Shown in pieces: positions 22,385-31,934 of a stretch of 64,000 bases of DNA (positions are counted from its first letter, which is position 1; each line of letters begins with the position of its first letter). Source of the stretch: Oreohelix idahoensis. Its lineage: Eukaryota; Mollusca; Gastropoda; Stylommatophora; Oreohelicidae. The stretch is taken from positions 171,501-235,500 of the forward strand of contig JAMPIV010017823.1 in assembly GCA_024509875.1 (NCBI GenBank). The letters run 5' to 3'. The notes below the pieces were generated by a model. That model ran no database searches, was not told where the DNA came from, and was given only the letters and a program-made list of their open reading frames with translations. Position numbers and translations under genes: made by a program.

Positions 22385-22540
22385 TCACGGTCCTTTTCAG
22401 GGCCCACAAAACTGCGCCTACCACGGTCCTATTCAGGGCCCACAAAACCCACAAAAATTTACCCACCACGGTTTTTTTACAGGGCCCACAAAACTGGACC
22501 ACGGTCCTGTTTAGGGCCCCCAAAACCAACAAAACTGTAC
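22385..22540 (+). repeat. Approximately 40-bp tandem repeat within the transposon
   Basis: Four imperfect units each contain a CACGGTCCT-like part and AGGGCCCACAAAAC. Confidence 0.8.
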
Positions 22541-22647
22541 CCTGGCAAGAAAGCCTTTATTTGTTTTCACCGCTGGGTGTGGAGGGCTGGGTGGGGAGTT
22601 GGTCCCCTCCCTCACTATACACTGATCCTTGTCAAATATTTACCTAA

Positions 22648-22720
22648 TCAGAGCCGGATTAACGTAGTAGCAAAAGTAGCATATGCTACGAGCCTCTTTC
22701 TTTTAGGGCCCCGCGCCAAT
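22648..22720 (+). repeat. Putative hAT-type MITE end
   Basis: CAGAGCCGGATTAACG followed by a TTTTAGGGCCCC block, the mirror of 14540-14632. Confidence 0.4.
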
Positions 22721-22924
22721 AAATATGTACATCATTTTTTGGTCATCTTCTAATACGAGCGTTGAACCAATGATCTTGTGATGTATGCCATCTTTAGCGC
22801 CTTTTCATTTGATGTCACGAAATTGTGAGAGAAATAGCATAACATGGTGACTTAGTGTGACTCTTTACTTTGATCTTAACTGTTTGCGTACAGAAGCAGT
22901 CATTTTCGAGAGATGGGGGCCTAC

Positions 22925-23195
22925 CTAGCTATAAATGGGTACTTAACTTTGAGTTAGGGAAGGAAAAGACAGCGAGGAAGGAAACTGGTCTCCCCACCTC
23001 TCGATGCTGGACCTAGTATGGTGAAGTCTGTAACATTCCATAACCAGCTGTAAATGGGTACCTGACTCTGATCCTGAGTTAGAGAAGGCAACGGCAGCGA
23101 GGAAGGGAACAGGTGTCACGCATCAGTCAAACCAGCTGTAAATGGGTACCTCACTCTGATCTTGAGGTAGAGAAGGCAACGGCAGCGATTTCCCT
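22925..23195 (+). repeat. Tandem SINE-A fragments
   Basis: Three partial SINE-A bodies follow one another. Each contains TAAATGGGTACCT or a close variant; GAGGAAGG is seen in the first two copies. The head with its promoter boxes is missing. Confidence 0.65.
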
Positions 23196-23478
23196 TGTTT
23201 CCGGTGTACCGTTAACTTGTAGAACTGATTCAATTCCGTTCTATTGGTTTATAAACTTTTAAAAAAAAATACGGGGGGGGGGGGGGGGTTTGAGGGCGGG
23301 TCTGTCGTAAGCGTGTCAACTATGAATGCAAGAGACACGCTTTTTTTTTAACTTGCCTCCCAAATCACAATGTGAAATCAACATTTTTCGGTCAAGAAAA
23401 AGTACGGTTCTCAGTTTTGGTAATAAATTTCCAGAATTTGATTTAACCGGTGAATAAACGCACAAGTACCTGTTTTCC

Positions 23479-23790
23479 ATATGGTTGATTTTTGTGGACT
23501 TTAGGGCCCCTGTTATAATACGTGCTGCTTGGTTTTGGAGTCTGTTTACTCTGTCAGAATTTGACTTTGCTGCCGTCGACCAAGCTGTGATGCCGTATTC
23601 CATAGCAGGTCTCACTCTGCCTGTGTACAGCTTTTTGAGGATATTCTCATCAGCACCCCATGTGGTACCAGCTAACTTTTTCATGATGGCCATGCGAAGT
23701 TTTGCCCTTAGCTGTATTTTGGTTATCTGTGATTTCCACGTCATTCGGCGGTCTAGTGTGATTCCTGTGGAGAGACATGATCCTTGAAAA
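23479..23790 (-). pseudogene. LINE (I-like) RT thumb region, upstream part
   Basis: The minus-strand frame from 23744 reads MTWKSQITKIQLRAK, LAGTTWGADENILKKLY and VRPAMEYGITAWST. It is the same region as the thumb of the LINE at 13059-13400. It stops at the transposon boundary at 23478. The LINE resumes at 21786. Confidence 0.75.
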
Positions 23791-23854
23791 AGTCCCGGTT
23801 AGCCTTACACTAATCTATTTTTATCCACCATATGCGTAATGGCCTCGTGCAGTT

Positions 23855-24035
23855 CCTGGGGGTCTGTGATTACGCAAAGAACGAACAGGATTACTGCGCC
23901 CCCAGGCATGTCGTAAAAGGCGACTGATATGAGGTTGTGCATAGGGGTCAGGCAACCTCATCATGTAAACCAACCAAATTGCTACAGAAACCACGGTTGT
24001 AAAAGTTTATGCGTTGGCCTATGCTTCATTAAAAG
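23855..24035 (+). repeat. Dispersed repeat G
   Basis: Contains GTTCCTGGGGGTCTG, CCCCCAGGCATGTCGTAAAA, GGCAACCTCATCATG and CTATGCTTCATT, followed by a G14 run. Confidence 0.6.
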
Positions 24036-24832
24036 GGGGGGGGGGGGGGATCTGCAGGTGTAGATCCATGCTCTATAAAGGAGTGAAAAGGGAGATTATT
24101 TGAAATTTTCCTAATGCTGTGCAAAAATCTTGATCTATTTTTTTTTTTAAGCTGTAAGGTTTACAAAAAAATATCAAATGATGTAATTTTGTTTTCCGTA
24201 CATTTTTGACAACAACACAACGACCTATACAGTTCGTTTGAAATATGAACACGTGACGGCATCCATTTTGTCACACTCGTGAACGCCCTTTTTCATTACC
24301 CATACCAGAAATGCTTAATGATGTTTCTTGGATTTGAAAGTTATAATAATGTATTCATGCAAATACAACGATTTCAGCAGGCTTGCAATATTCACATCAG
24401 CTTGTCATCAGTTCAGCGACAACAGATGGCGCGATTAGCATGTAAACTGGGAGAATTTATGCGGGTGGAGGGCAGGGACCGGTAGACAGCTAAACTCAGT
24501 TACAGCTGTAATTACGACTTCTATTGATATCAATATCTCATCTCACTTCAGCACGGCTTATTTGGGCAACAGATTGGATCCTGAATATTTTGCGCAACAA
24601 AGAAAAACACAGCTTGGCCTAGCAATAAAATTGCGTTTCATTTTGAGGGTACAGTTATGGTTGGATCGATGTATATACATCTCCACAAAGTCATTGTTCT
24701 GAATTTGCTTGAGCGCGCCGGCTGGTGTTACTAAAGCCTGCACGCAGGCTGGTGTTTTAACCAAAGCTGAGCATCTGAGAAAGACGAATACTTTATTTGG
24801 TGGTAGCTAAATTTACAGAAATAAGTGCAATA

Positions 24833-25109
24833 ATATAGAGAGTAATGACAACTAAGGTTAGCCAAAAAATGGCGGCCACACCCGTATCGCTGGAAAAAGG
24901 ACCCAATCGCGACTTTCAAAATTAGCTACAAATACAGTAGCACGTATTTGTATCTAAGGTCCTTTTTCCAGCGATACCCGTATCTTAGATACAAATACGT
25001 GCTACTGTATTTGTAGCTAATTTTGAAAGTCGCGATTGGGTCCTTTTTCCAGCGATACGGGTGTGGCCGCCATTTTTTGGCTAACCTTAGTTGTCGTAAC
25101 TCTCTATAT
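24833..25109. mobile_element. 277-bp foldback (giant palindrome) element
   Basis: Arms of 126 bp (24833-24958 and 24984-25109) are nearly perfect inverted copies around a 25-bp centre. The centre CCTTTTTCCAGCGATACCCG repeats a segment already in the right arm. The ends are ATATAGAGAG/CTCTCTATAT. It looks like a MITE, or a hairpin made by template switching. Confidence 0.9.
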
Positions 25110-25379
25110 ACAGGGCACTAGCAATATACAAAAGTTGGCGGAATATGCAGTGATATTAAAATAAGGACACAACTGGCAAGAGGAAATTTCATTGAGCTGA
25201 GAAATATATTGAAATCAAAAGAAATAAGTCTAATACGAAAATCAGAATCTTTGGCTCAAATATCAAGTGAGCACTAACATGGAGCTTTAAAGATGGAGAA
25301 CAGGAAGAAAAACACAACAACTAAGAGGTTACATGAAGTTCATCAATGGGTGCTTGTGGAGAATAGAAGGTTTGGCATG

Positions 25380-26140
25380 GTATGACAAGATCACCGATGT
25401 AGAACTGATGACAAGATCACCGATGTAGAACTGATGATAAGATCACCTATGTAGAACTGATGATAAGATCACCTATGTAGAACTGATGATAAGATCACCT
25501 ATGTAGAACTGATGATAAGATCACCTATGTAGAACTGATGATAAGATCACCTATGTAGAACTGATGATAAGATCACCTATGTAGAACTGATGACAAGATC
25601 ACCGATGTAGAACTGATGACAAGATCACCGATGTAGAACTGATGACAAGATCACCGATGTAGAACTGATGACAAGATCACCGAAGTAGTACTAATGACAA
25701 GATCACCGATGTAGAACTAATGACAAGATCAGCGATGTAGAACTAATGACAAGATCACCGATGTAGAACTAATGACAAGATCACCGATGTAGAACTGATG
25801 ACAAGATCACCGATGTAGAACTGATGACAAGATCACCGATGTAGAACTGATGACAAGATCACCGATGTAGAACTGATGACAAGATCACCGAAGTAGTACT
25901 AATGACAAGATCACCGATGTAGAACTAATGACAAGATCAGCGATGTAGAACTGATGACAAGATCACCGAAGTAGAACTGATGACAAGATCACCGAAGTAG
26001 TACTGATGACAAGATTACCGATGTAGGACTCATGACAAGATCATGGATGTAGAACTGATGACAAGATCACCGATGTAGTTCTAATGACAAGATCATGGAT
26101 GTAGGACTAATGACAAGATCATGGATGTAGAACTGATGAC
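25380..26140 (+). repeat. 26-bp tandem array derived from LINE coding sequence
   Basis: About 29 units of CTGATGACAAGATCACCGAT + GTAGAA, with variants (CCTATG, GAAGTAGT). The single-copy parent is visible at 9751-9790 and 56756-56800. In the parent, GATGACAAGA-like sequence occurs twice 26 bp apart, which would seed slippage. Confidence 0.92.
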
Positions 26141-26293
26141 AGGAACCAGACAGATGCCGGTGGAACGGGAGATGAGAAGCAGACGCTGGCGACGGATAAG
26201 ACACACACTGAGGAAACTTGCTGATGACACTATAAGGTAGTGCTTGTTCTGGAATCTCCAAGGTAAGAGGGATATAGGGAGACCGAAAAACAC

Positions 26294-26390
26294 AGGGAGA
26301 TGAGAAGTGGGGACATAAATGAAAGGTAAAGTGAAGACATAAATGAAAGATAAAGTGAAGACATAAATGAAAGGTAAAGTGAAGACAAAG
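26294..26390 (+). repeat. 24-bp tandem repeat
   Basis: About 3.5 units of GACATAAATGAAAGGTAAAG + TGAA inside the same LINE tail. Confidence 0.88.
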
Positions 26391-26474
26391 AGAGATCTTG
26401 AGTGAGTGGCACAAGATAGGTGAACCTAGCACAAATTTCTGAAAGCATATGCTCCTTCAAAAGCTAAATGTTAA

Positions 26475-27425
26475 TGACGATGATAATGTTGATAACGGCA
26501 TAGAGCAACAAAGGAAGTTGACCACAGAAGTACCATGCGCCAAAGCAATTTTATTTAGCTGTGGTAGTTTCTGCAGGGTTACTTTATATTATGCGTAAAC
26601 ACATACCGATAAGATAAATGGTTGGCGTTTGTAAGAAAGATTAACAAAAGAAAAAAAAAGAAAGAAAGAAAAAAGACAGGAAGAAAGGAGGCTAGTAGAC
26701 TAACAAACAAGTAAAAGAAGTGATAACAGGCACTCTGGAGATTCTATCCAGGTTCATCCAAATGACGCCGTCGCTTCGCTGTGAGAGTGGCCGTGTTGCG
26801 ACAAATGATTAACCAAGCACCACTGTCAAGGATTCCAGGTCAATGAGCGTTAAAGGAGCATTATACCGGTAAAAGTTTAATTGCCCTGAAAGCAGAGCTT
26901 AATTTCCGTATCATGCTCTTAAAACGTCCCATTTTTGAAACTACATCACAGTTTCACCTCATGCAAACAATAAGACAAACATAAATGGGAAAAATCCTCG
27001 GAAAAAGTCTAATTTCTCACATCTTGGTCATATAATAACAGAAGATGGCAGCTGTGAAACAGAATTCACTAAGAGCTTTTATCTGTCAAATTAAACGTTT
27101 CTTCCTGGTTCCTTGGCAAGCAATTTTACCTTCTATGTTCCATCTATCTTGCAGTTGGCTAAATTTATAGCTACTGCCATTAATACTTCTGCGAGGTGAC
27201 AATTCGGTGTTCATATGGCTCACTAGCTAGCTTACAAAAACTCACTTTAGTCTTGAACTGTTTGAGATAGGAATGCGATATTTTCTTTCAACTGAAGTTG
27301 ACCCTCGGTAAAGTATCATTTATTCTGAATTCTCCGCCGCACTGCTGAAGGAATTACAGGAAGCAAATCGTCCGGCAAAGAAAAACATTACACAACTGCA
27401 CTTATTCCAAATTCAAGATACTCTG
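26475..27425. other. No recognisable gene
   Basis: An AAAGAAAGAAAG purine patch near 26650-26690; otherwise unassigned AT-rich DNA without convincing reading frames. Confidence 0.5.
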
Positions 27426-27429
27426 AAAT

Positions 27430-27545
27430 CTGAAAGCAGACACGATTTTATCTCGATCTTTTGAGAGCTCAGTATTTCTAAGGTCGATCCCCACAGTTCT
27501 TGGGTTACCTGCCGCTGATCTAGCATAAGTCGTGCCACCTTTCGT
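27430..27545 (+). repeat. Dispersed repeat H
   Basis: GAGAGCTCAGTATTTCTAAG, then TTCTTGGGTTACCTGC, matches 50185-50270 in the same orientation. Family unknown, possibly decayed hAT. Confidence 0.5.
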
Positions 27546-27549
27546 GTCT

Positions 27550-28270
27550 TGTAACGCGTAACTTACTCTGCTACTTATTTAAGTTGGCCACTACAAGTAG
27601 CCGACTAAATCTACTTAACATAGGATTATTAAATAGCAAGTGATAAATAATACTGGAAACTTCACCTCAAACTGCTTGTCACTACGTAGTACTAGGGCAA
27701 TTTTTTTAAAAATCCATGTCAGGCCCTCTGAAGCTAGCAGAGCAACTCAACATTTACTCAAGAACATTAAACAAAAAGTTTCCTCGCTATGCCAGTTTGA
27801 AATTTGCGAAGTTCGTGCAAATATAGGGAGGCTTGTGGGCCAATGATTATATCTTCTGGCTACGTATTTTTGGCAGGACAGGTAAAAGAAGATTGTAGGC
27901 TCAAGATTTAAACTCAACACTCTTTGGGACAGCCTGGCATTTTGAAAATACGACGCTGGGGGCATCCTGACTACCTAGCAATGACTCATTTTGAGGATAT
28001 TTAAACGGTTTGAGGAATCCAGTCGGCCATTATGTTAAACTGTTTGTTTTAGAAAAACCCGCACAGCTTACATTGCCTATTCTGTTATGAAAGCGCCAAG
28101 AGCTAGGTACATTTTGAAGCCTTTACTTACTGAACCGCTGTCTTTATATCTTCACTATATAAGAGGCATTAACCAAACATAAGGAACAGCTGTTGGAAAG
28201 AAACTATCCATGCCGAGCCATGACTGATTATCCTAAAAATATCGTAATCGTCTTAAATATAGACGGTAAA
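27550..28270. other. No recognisable gene
   Basis: Unique AT-rich sequence, with an A-run at 28274-28287 just beyond. Confidence 0.45.
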
Positions 28271-28274
28271 ATGA

Positions 28275-28480
28275 AAAAAAAAAAAAATTTATTACAAAAG
28301 CACACAAATAGTAATACGTCTTACAAAGAGAAGGGACAAGAAAAACCTACGTTGCGACCATAAGGCCTTCGTCAGGGACAGACAAACAAGAGACAGGAGG
28401 GAAAGAAAGTGAGAATTAAGTGGAGAACACGAAACTATAGAAATAAGAGAAAAAATACCAGAAAAAATACTCACTTAGAG
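28275..28480 (+). repeat. Repeat resembling the 6660-6780 region (possible Penelope-like tail)
   Basis: CCTACGTTGCGACC then GGCCTTCGTCAGGGACAGAC, followed by AAACAAGAGACAGG, parallels GACGTTTCGGG then CCCTTCGTCAGCC and ACAAACAGTCAACAAGGACA at 6675-6740. The family is uncertain. Confidence 0.35.
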
Positions 28481-28629
28481 TTTTGTCACATGTTGGGGCA
28501 AAGATGGCTGCCACAAAAGCGGAAGTGGATAGTACATAATGCAAAAAATAAAAAATAATGAAAACAGGGACTGGAAAACAGAGTGAAAAAAAAAACAAAG
28601 TATAAATATATTTATATAAAATATAATTA

Positions 28630-29160
28630 ATAAATAAATGAAAAGAGTGTTTTAAAAAGAGGTGTTTTTTTTTAAATTCTACCGTTTTACCCCACGTCTT
28701 ACGGTAGTTCTCCTCATGTACTCATATTATATATAGACCAGTACTTCGTAACCAGGGGCGTATACACCCCGTGGGTGGGCGAGACAAACCAACTATGTTA
28801 GATGGTGAATCATCATAAACACAAGATGATACACGGAGCTCAAATGTATCTGTACAAAATAGAACATTGGCAGTGTGAGTTCAATGAATATTTTGCACTT
28901 TAAATATTAAACGTCTTCAGAAAATTTCGAAAACTTGCGGGTTTTAATAAAAAGAATTACCGTCACCATGTCTACTACTGTTAGAACAAAAACGTTGAAC
29001 ATTAGTTATAAAGCACTCCTAATCAGGGGCGTACTTCGAGTATTTGGCACCTGGGGTGGATCCTACCTTTGGGGATCTTCCCTCTTTCCCCCCCCCCCCC
29101 TCCCACCATAAACAAACACACTTGCAAGTATATTTCAAACTGTAAGTACTATCATAACAG
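28630..29160. other. Mostly unassigned; two hAT-like CAGGGGCGTA starts
   Basis: CAGGGGCGTATAC near 28754 and CAGGGGCGTACTTC near 29025 resemble CAG-start hAT ends in the same orientation. A C-run sits at about 29089-29102. No pairing ends were found. Confidence 0.35.
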
Positions 29161-29162
29161 AG

Positions 29163-29421
29163 CATCCAATTGACAAAGTGATCAGAGCGCTGGTCTGTCG
29201 CGGCATAGGTGCCGAGTTCGATTCACGGTGTCGACACGCTCCAGTCTACCCAGTTGTAAATGGTTACCTGTCTTTGCTCTTGAGTTAAGGATGGAAAGGC
29301 AGTTAGGAAAGGAACTGGTCATCTCACCTCTCGATGCTGGACTTAGTATAGTGAAGTCTCTAACATTTCACTCCCCTACGACAGCACCTGCTATGGGACT
29401 ACCGTTACCTTTTACTGTCGT
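29163..29421 (+). repeat. SINE-A copy
   Basis: A-box-like GACAAAGTGATCAGAGCGC and B-box GAGTTCGATTC, then the SINE-A body through CTCTCGATGCTGG to GGGACTACCGTTACC. Confidence 0.8.
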
Positions 29422-29449
29422 AATAGTGTCCTATGGAAGCTAAAGTGTA

Positions 29450-29741
29450 TTGGTTTGATCCTCTTCATAATGGCGACCAAGTCTGTTACAATATAACTAT
29501 TCACACTATACTTCCCGTGTCCATCTGACTTGCAAGTGTTAGCGTAACTAGGAAATCCAGCGAAGAGGAAATATCTCCCTTCCGCGCAGTAGGTTGTCTC
29601 AGCTGAGCATGTAAATTCACAGGAAAATGGCGTGTGGAGATTCGGTAGTTTACCGCTCCCTAACTCGTTGATATGAATTGAAGACTTGACGTCGCCTTTC
29701 GTAATAAAAAGCAAAGCCTCTGGCCACTCAGTTAAGGGCAC
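29450..29741 (-). CDS. Unrecognised cysteine-bearing reading frame, possible exon
   Basis: A minus-strand frame containing FSCEFTCSAETTYCAEGRYF and PSYANTCKSDGHGKYSV. Cysteine spacing suggests an extracellular protein. It is downstream of and on the same strand as the Kunitz-like frame at 30010-30306, so they could be exons of one gene. No splice sites were confirmed and it may be chance. The C-terminal end approaches SINE-A. Confidence 0.2.
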
Positions 29742-30009
29742 TGCTACGGTGGAGTGCTTTGGTAAACGGTGGCTGTCTTAATAATGACGCCCTGAATCTA
29801 ACAGCTCACTGCCTAGTGGGGATGACAAAAATAATTATAATTATTGGTGTATTTTATGACTCGTAAGACGTGGGTTTAATCGTAGACTATGTCGCCAGGA
29901 AATGACTAAATCAGCAACTAGAAAATCATGAAAACAGGAAATTGTGAAAACATGGAACCAGGAAAACCATGTAAGCACGAAACCACGCAAACATGAAATC
30001 GGGTAAACA

Positions 30010-30306
30010 TGGAAGGCGATTGACAGGGGCTGTGCAGTTTCTAGGACTCTGGAATTTCTCAATATTACAAGAATTATGCCGTTCAAAAATGCATCTGGTA
30101 TCAGGCTTTACAGCACAAATTCCAGTCTGCAAGTAGGAGGTCCTTTGGCACTTCTGAAGCAACAAGCAAGGAATACTGCTTGAGTCCAGATTAAGTAGCC
30201 AGGCTCTACCGCAGGTCTCTTCACATTTCGAGAACTCAAAGATATTTAGAAGATCGCCGCTTCCAGCATAAAAAGATTTACAGACCTCTCTGTGTAGCTG
30301 AAGCAA
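30010..30306 (-). CDS. Cysteine-rich exon with Kunitz-like half-domain
   Basis: The minus-strand frame begins just after TTTTGCTTCAG, a reasonable splice acceptor. The first residues read VCKSFYAGSGDLLNIFEFSK then CEETCG. This follows the second half of a Kunitz inhibitor domain (C-x2-F-Y-x-G-C-x-G-N-x-N-x-F-x4-C-x3-C), with the middle Cys replaced by Ser and the Asn by Asp. About 70 further residues carry six more cysteines and no known motif. Kunitz domains are secreted protease inhibitors or toxin-like folds in animals. The first half would have to be on an upstream exon that was not found. It could be a host gene exon, a captured fragment or a pseudogene. Confidence 0.35.
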
Positions 30307-30494
30307 AACACGTGATGGTGGGTGGGCTACGGCTGTCTAGTATAAGAGTGACGCTGCAGTAGGCAGGAATTGTATTCGCAGACGCTAGTTAGAAGTAAAG
30401 GGGAGGAAATAAAATCAAAGATAAGAGAGAGGCGGTCCTAATAGCTAAAAAAAGTGACAGAATTCCATATTCAACTTACGACACTGCTGTAAAT

Positions 30495-30560
30495 AGGTGC
30501 AAGGCTTGTTTAGCTGCTGTAAAGGGGTTGCGGGACCTCTATAAGGTTAAGAAGCACTGG
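30495..30560 (-). repeat. Possible hAT MITE end
   Basis: Read on the minus strand the sequence starts CAGTGCTTCTTAACC and continues through GAGGTCCCGCAACCCC, a typical hAT-like end. The partner end was not found. Confidence 0.35.
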
Positions 30561-30564
30561 TATA

Positions 30565-31930
30565 AACAGTGAGTGTGCAATGCAGATATTTTCATGAACT
30601 TTCAAAACAGAACATTAAATAAACTGAGTCGTCAAGAATATTATTCTATGAGAACTAGTCCTTATCAAAGTTTCTGCGGCAGTGTCTGCTTTACATTTTT
30701 TTATTTATTTTTTTTTTTTTTATTTTACAAGTTTTCGGGAGTTTTTTTTTTTTAAGAAGATAATTTAGTCAGGCCTCATAACATCTATGCCCTGCCCTGA
30801 TGCAGGCTCTAGAAGGTAACTGACTGCTTTTGTCCTGTTCTGTTAATCTTCAAGTACGAGCATGTCTGTTCAAGCTTCGATCGGATCCATCATCCAGTTC
30901 TTACAAAATAGTTCTGCATTCTCGAAGTTCAACTAAATTCTTTTGTGAATAAGGGAAGGGTTAATCTTAATTGGGATCGACGAGTGTGACAGACCAAACA
31001 TGAACTGCATCAACAGAATCAGCGCAGCGTGCTGTTTTTTTTTTTTTTTTGGGGGGGGGGGGGGGGGTGGGGGCATTCTTGTGTGTCTGCTAACCTCTGT
31101 TTGTACAGTTACGACTATGTTCGTAATGTGCAGATTTGGCCTTATTTGTTACAGTAGTCGAGTCGTTTGGATCGCTTTTTATGAAGCCGATGTAACAAGG
31201 ATAGGCGCCTATTCAGAACGGCAGTCTTATGGGACACGGAACAAGACGATATGTTGTATGTGCCCGGTAGACCTTTTCTTCTTTTCTACTCTTTTAAAAA
31301 TATCCAGTGAAGCGTTACTGGGGTTCAAAGCGTCGAAGATGGCGTGGACGTACCCGAGTAGGTAGGCCCCGCCCACCGAGGAAAGATTGGTTCGACAGGT
31401 TGTAGAGAAAAGTTAGTGAGCGCTCCTGCTGAGACAGGTCAGGGAGTTTGTTTAGAAATAAGTCAGAAGTGGGGCTTAGTATAAAGAATGAGAAGCAGGC
31501 AGCATTTTATGTCATTGTGTCTCCGCGGAAGTTGTTTTGAATCATGACTGTACAAAGACAAAACGACGGTAGGCTCCCCTTGATTTCCGTCGTTTTGCGT
31601 ACGGGTACCTCTGTAAGTCTTTGATTAAAAAGTCTAACTACAAAGCAGTGGGAAGATGACAGGTTAAAGCTCCTCCATCTTGCTAGTTGTCACGTCATAA
31701 AGTTTCAGATTTGTTTGAAGTGAGTCATGGATAGTTAGTAAACAATCAGGAAATGCACAAGAGGCCACGGAGATGTGAATTTACAGAAAAATTCTTTTAA
31801 ATAACTCATCTCAACCCGTAACCCGTCATGGGTCGTAGGGGTGCCATGGTGGAAGCATCAGCAGACAGGGTCCTCCGCTGCTCTCTATCCTCAGCAATGC
31901 GTACAAGTGTGGAAAAACCGTGCCCTGCTG
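30565..31930. other. No recognisable gene; homopolymer junction
   Basis: T-rich runs at 30690-30755. A T17-G17 junction at about 31034-31075. A small hairpin at about 31559-31604 (CAAAACGACGG with its inverse). No frame with recognisable motifs. Confidence 0.5.
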
Positions 31931-31934
31931 TCAC

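Larger units (their letters stand above)
21787..23478. mobile_element. 1,676-bp inverted-repeat transposon inserted in the LINE, with 8-bp target duplication
   Basis: The element runs 21795-23470. It starts GGTACTTGTGCG and ends with the inverse, CGCACAAGTACC. Terminal inverted repeats extend about 115 bp with roughly four-fifths identity by eye. TGTTTTCC flanks both sides (21787-21794 and 23471-23478). Removing the element would rejoin LINE sequence with one copy of that 8-mer. No transposase frame lies inside. An 8-bp duplication fits several superfamilies (hAT, Merlin, P), and the GG start is not typical hAT. Confidence 0.9.
25320..26470 (+). pseudogene. RTE-like LINE C-terminal end, expanded by tandem array
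   Basis: Flanks of the array read as the same LINE tail found at 9550-10065. 25330-25385 corresponds to FINGCLWRIEGLAWYDK, and 26130-26290 encodes an RRWRRIRHTLRKL-type basic segment then LFWNLQG. Two arrays interrupt it: a 26-bp array at 25380-26140 and a 24-bp array at 26294-26390. Confidence 0.65.

Noticed and set aside
25320..26140. Regulatory array of binding sites
   Set aside because: The unit is plainly derived from LINE coding sequence and no known motif stands out.
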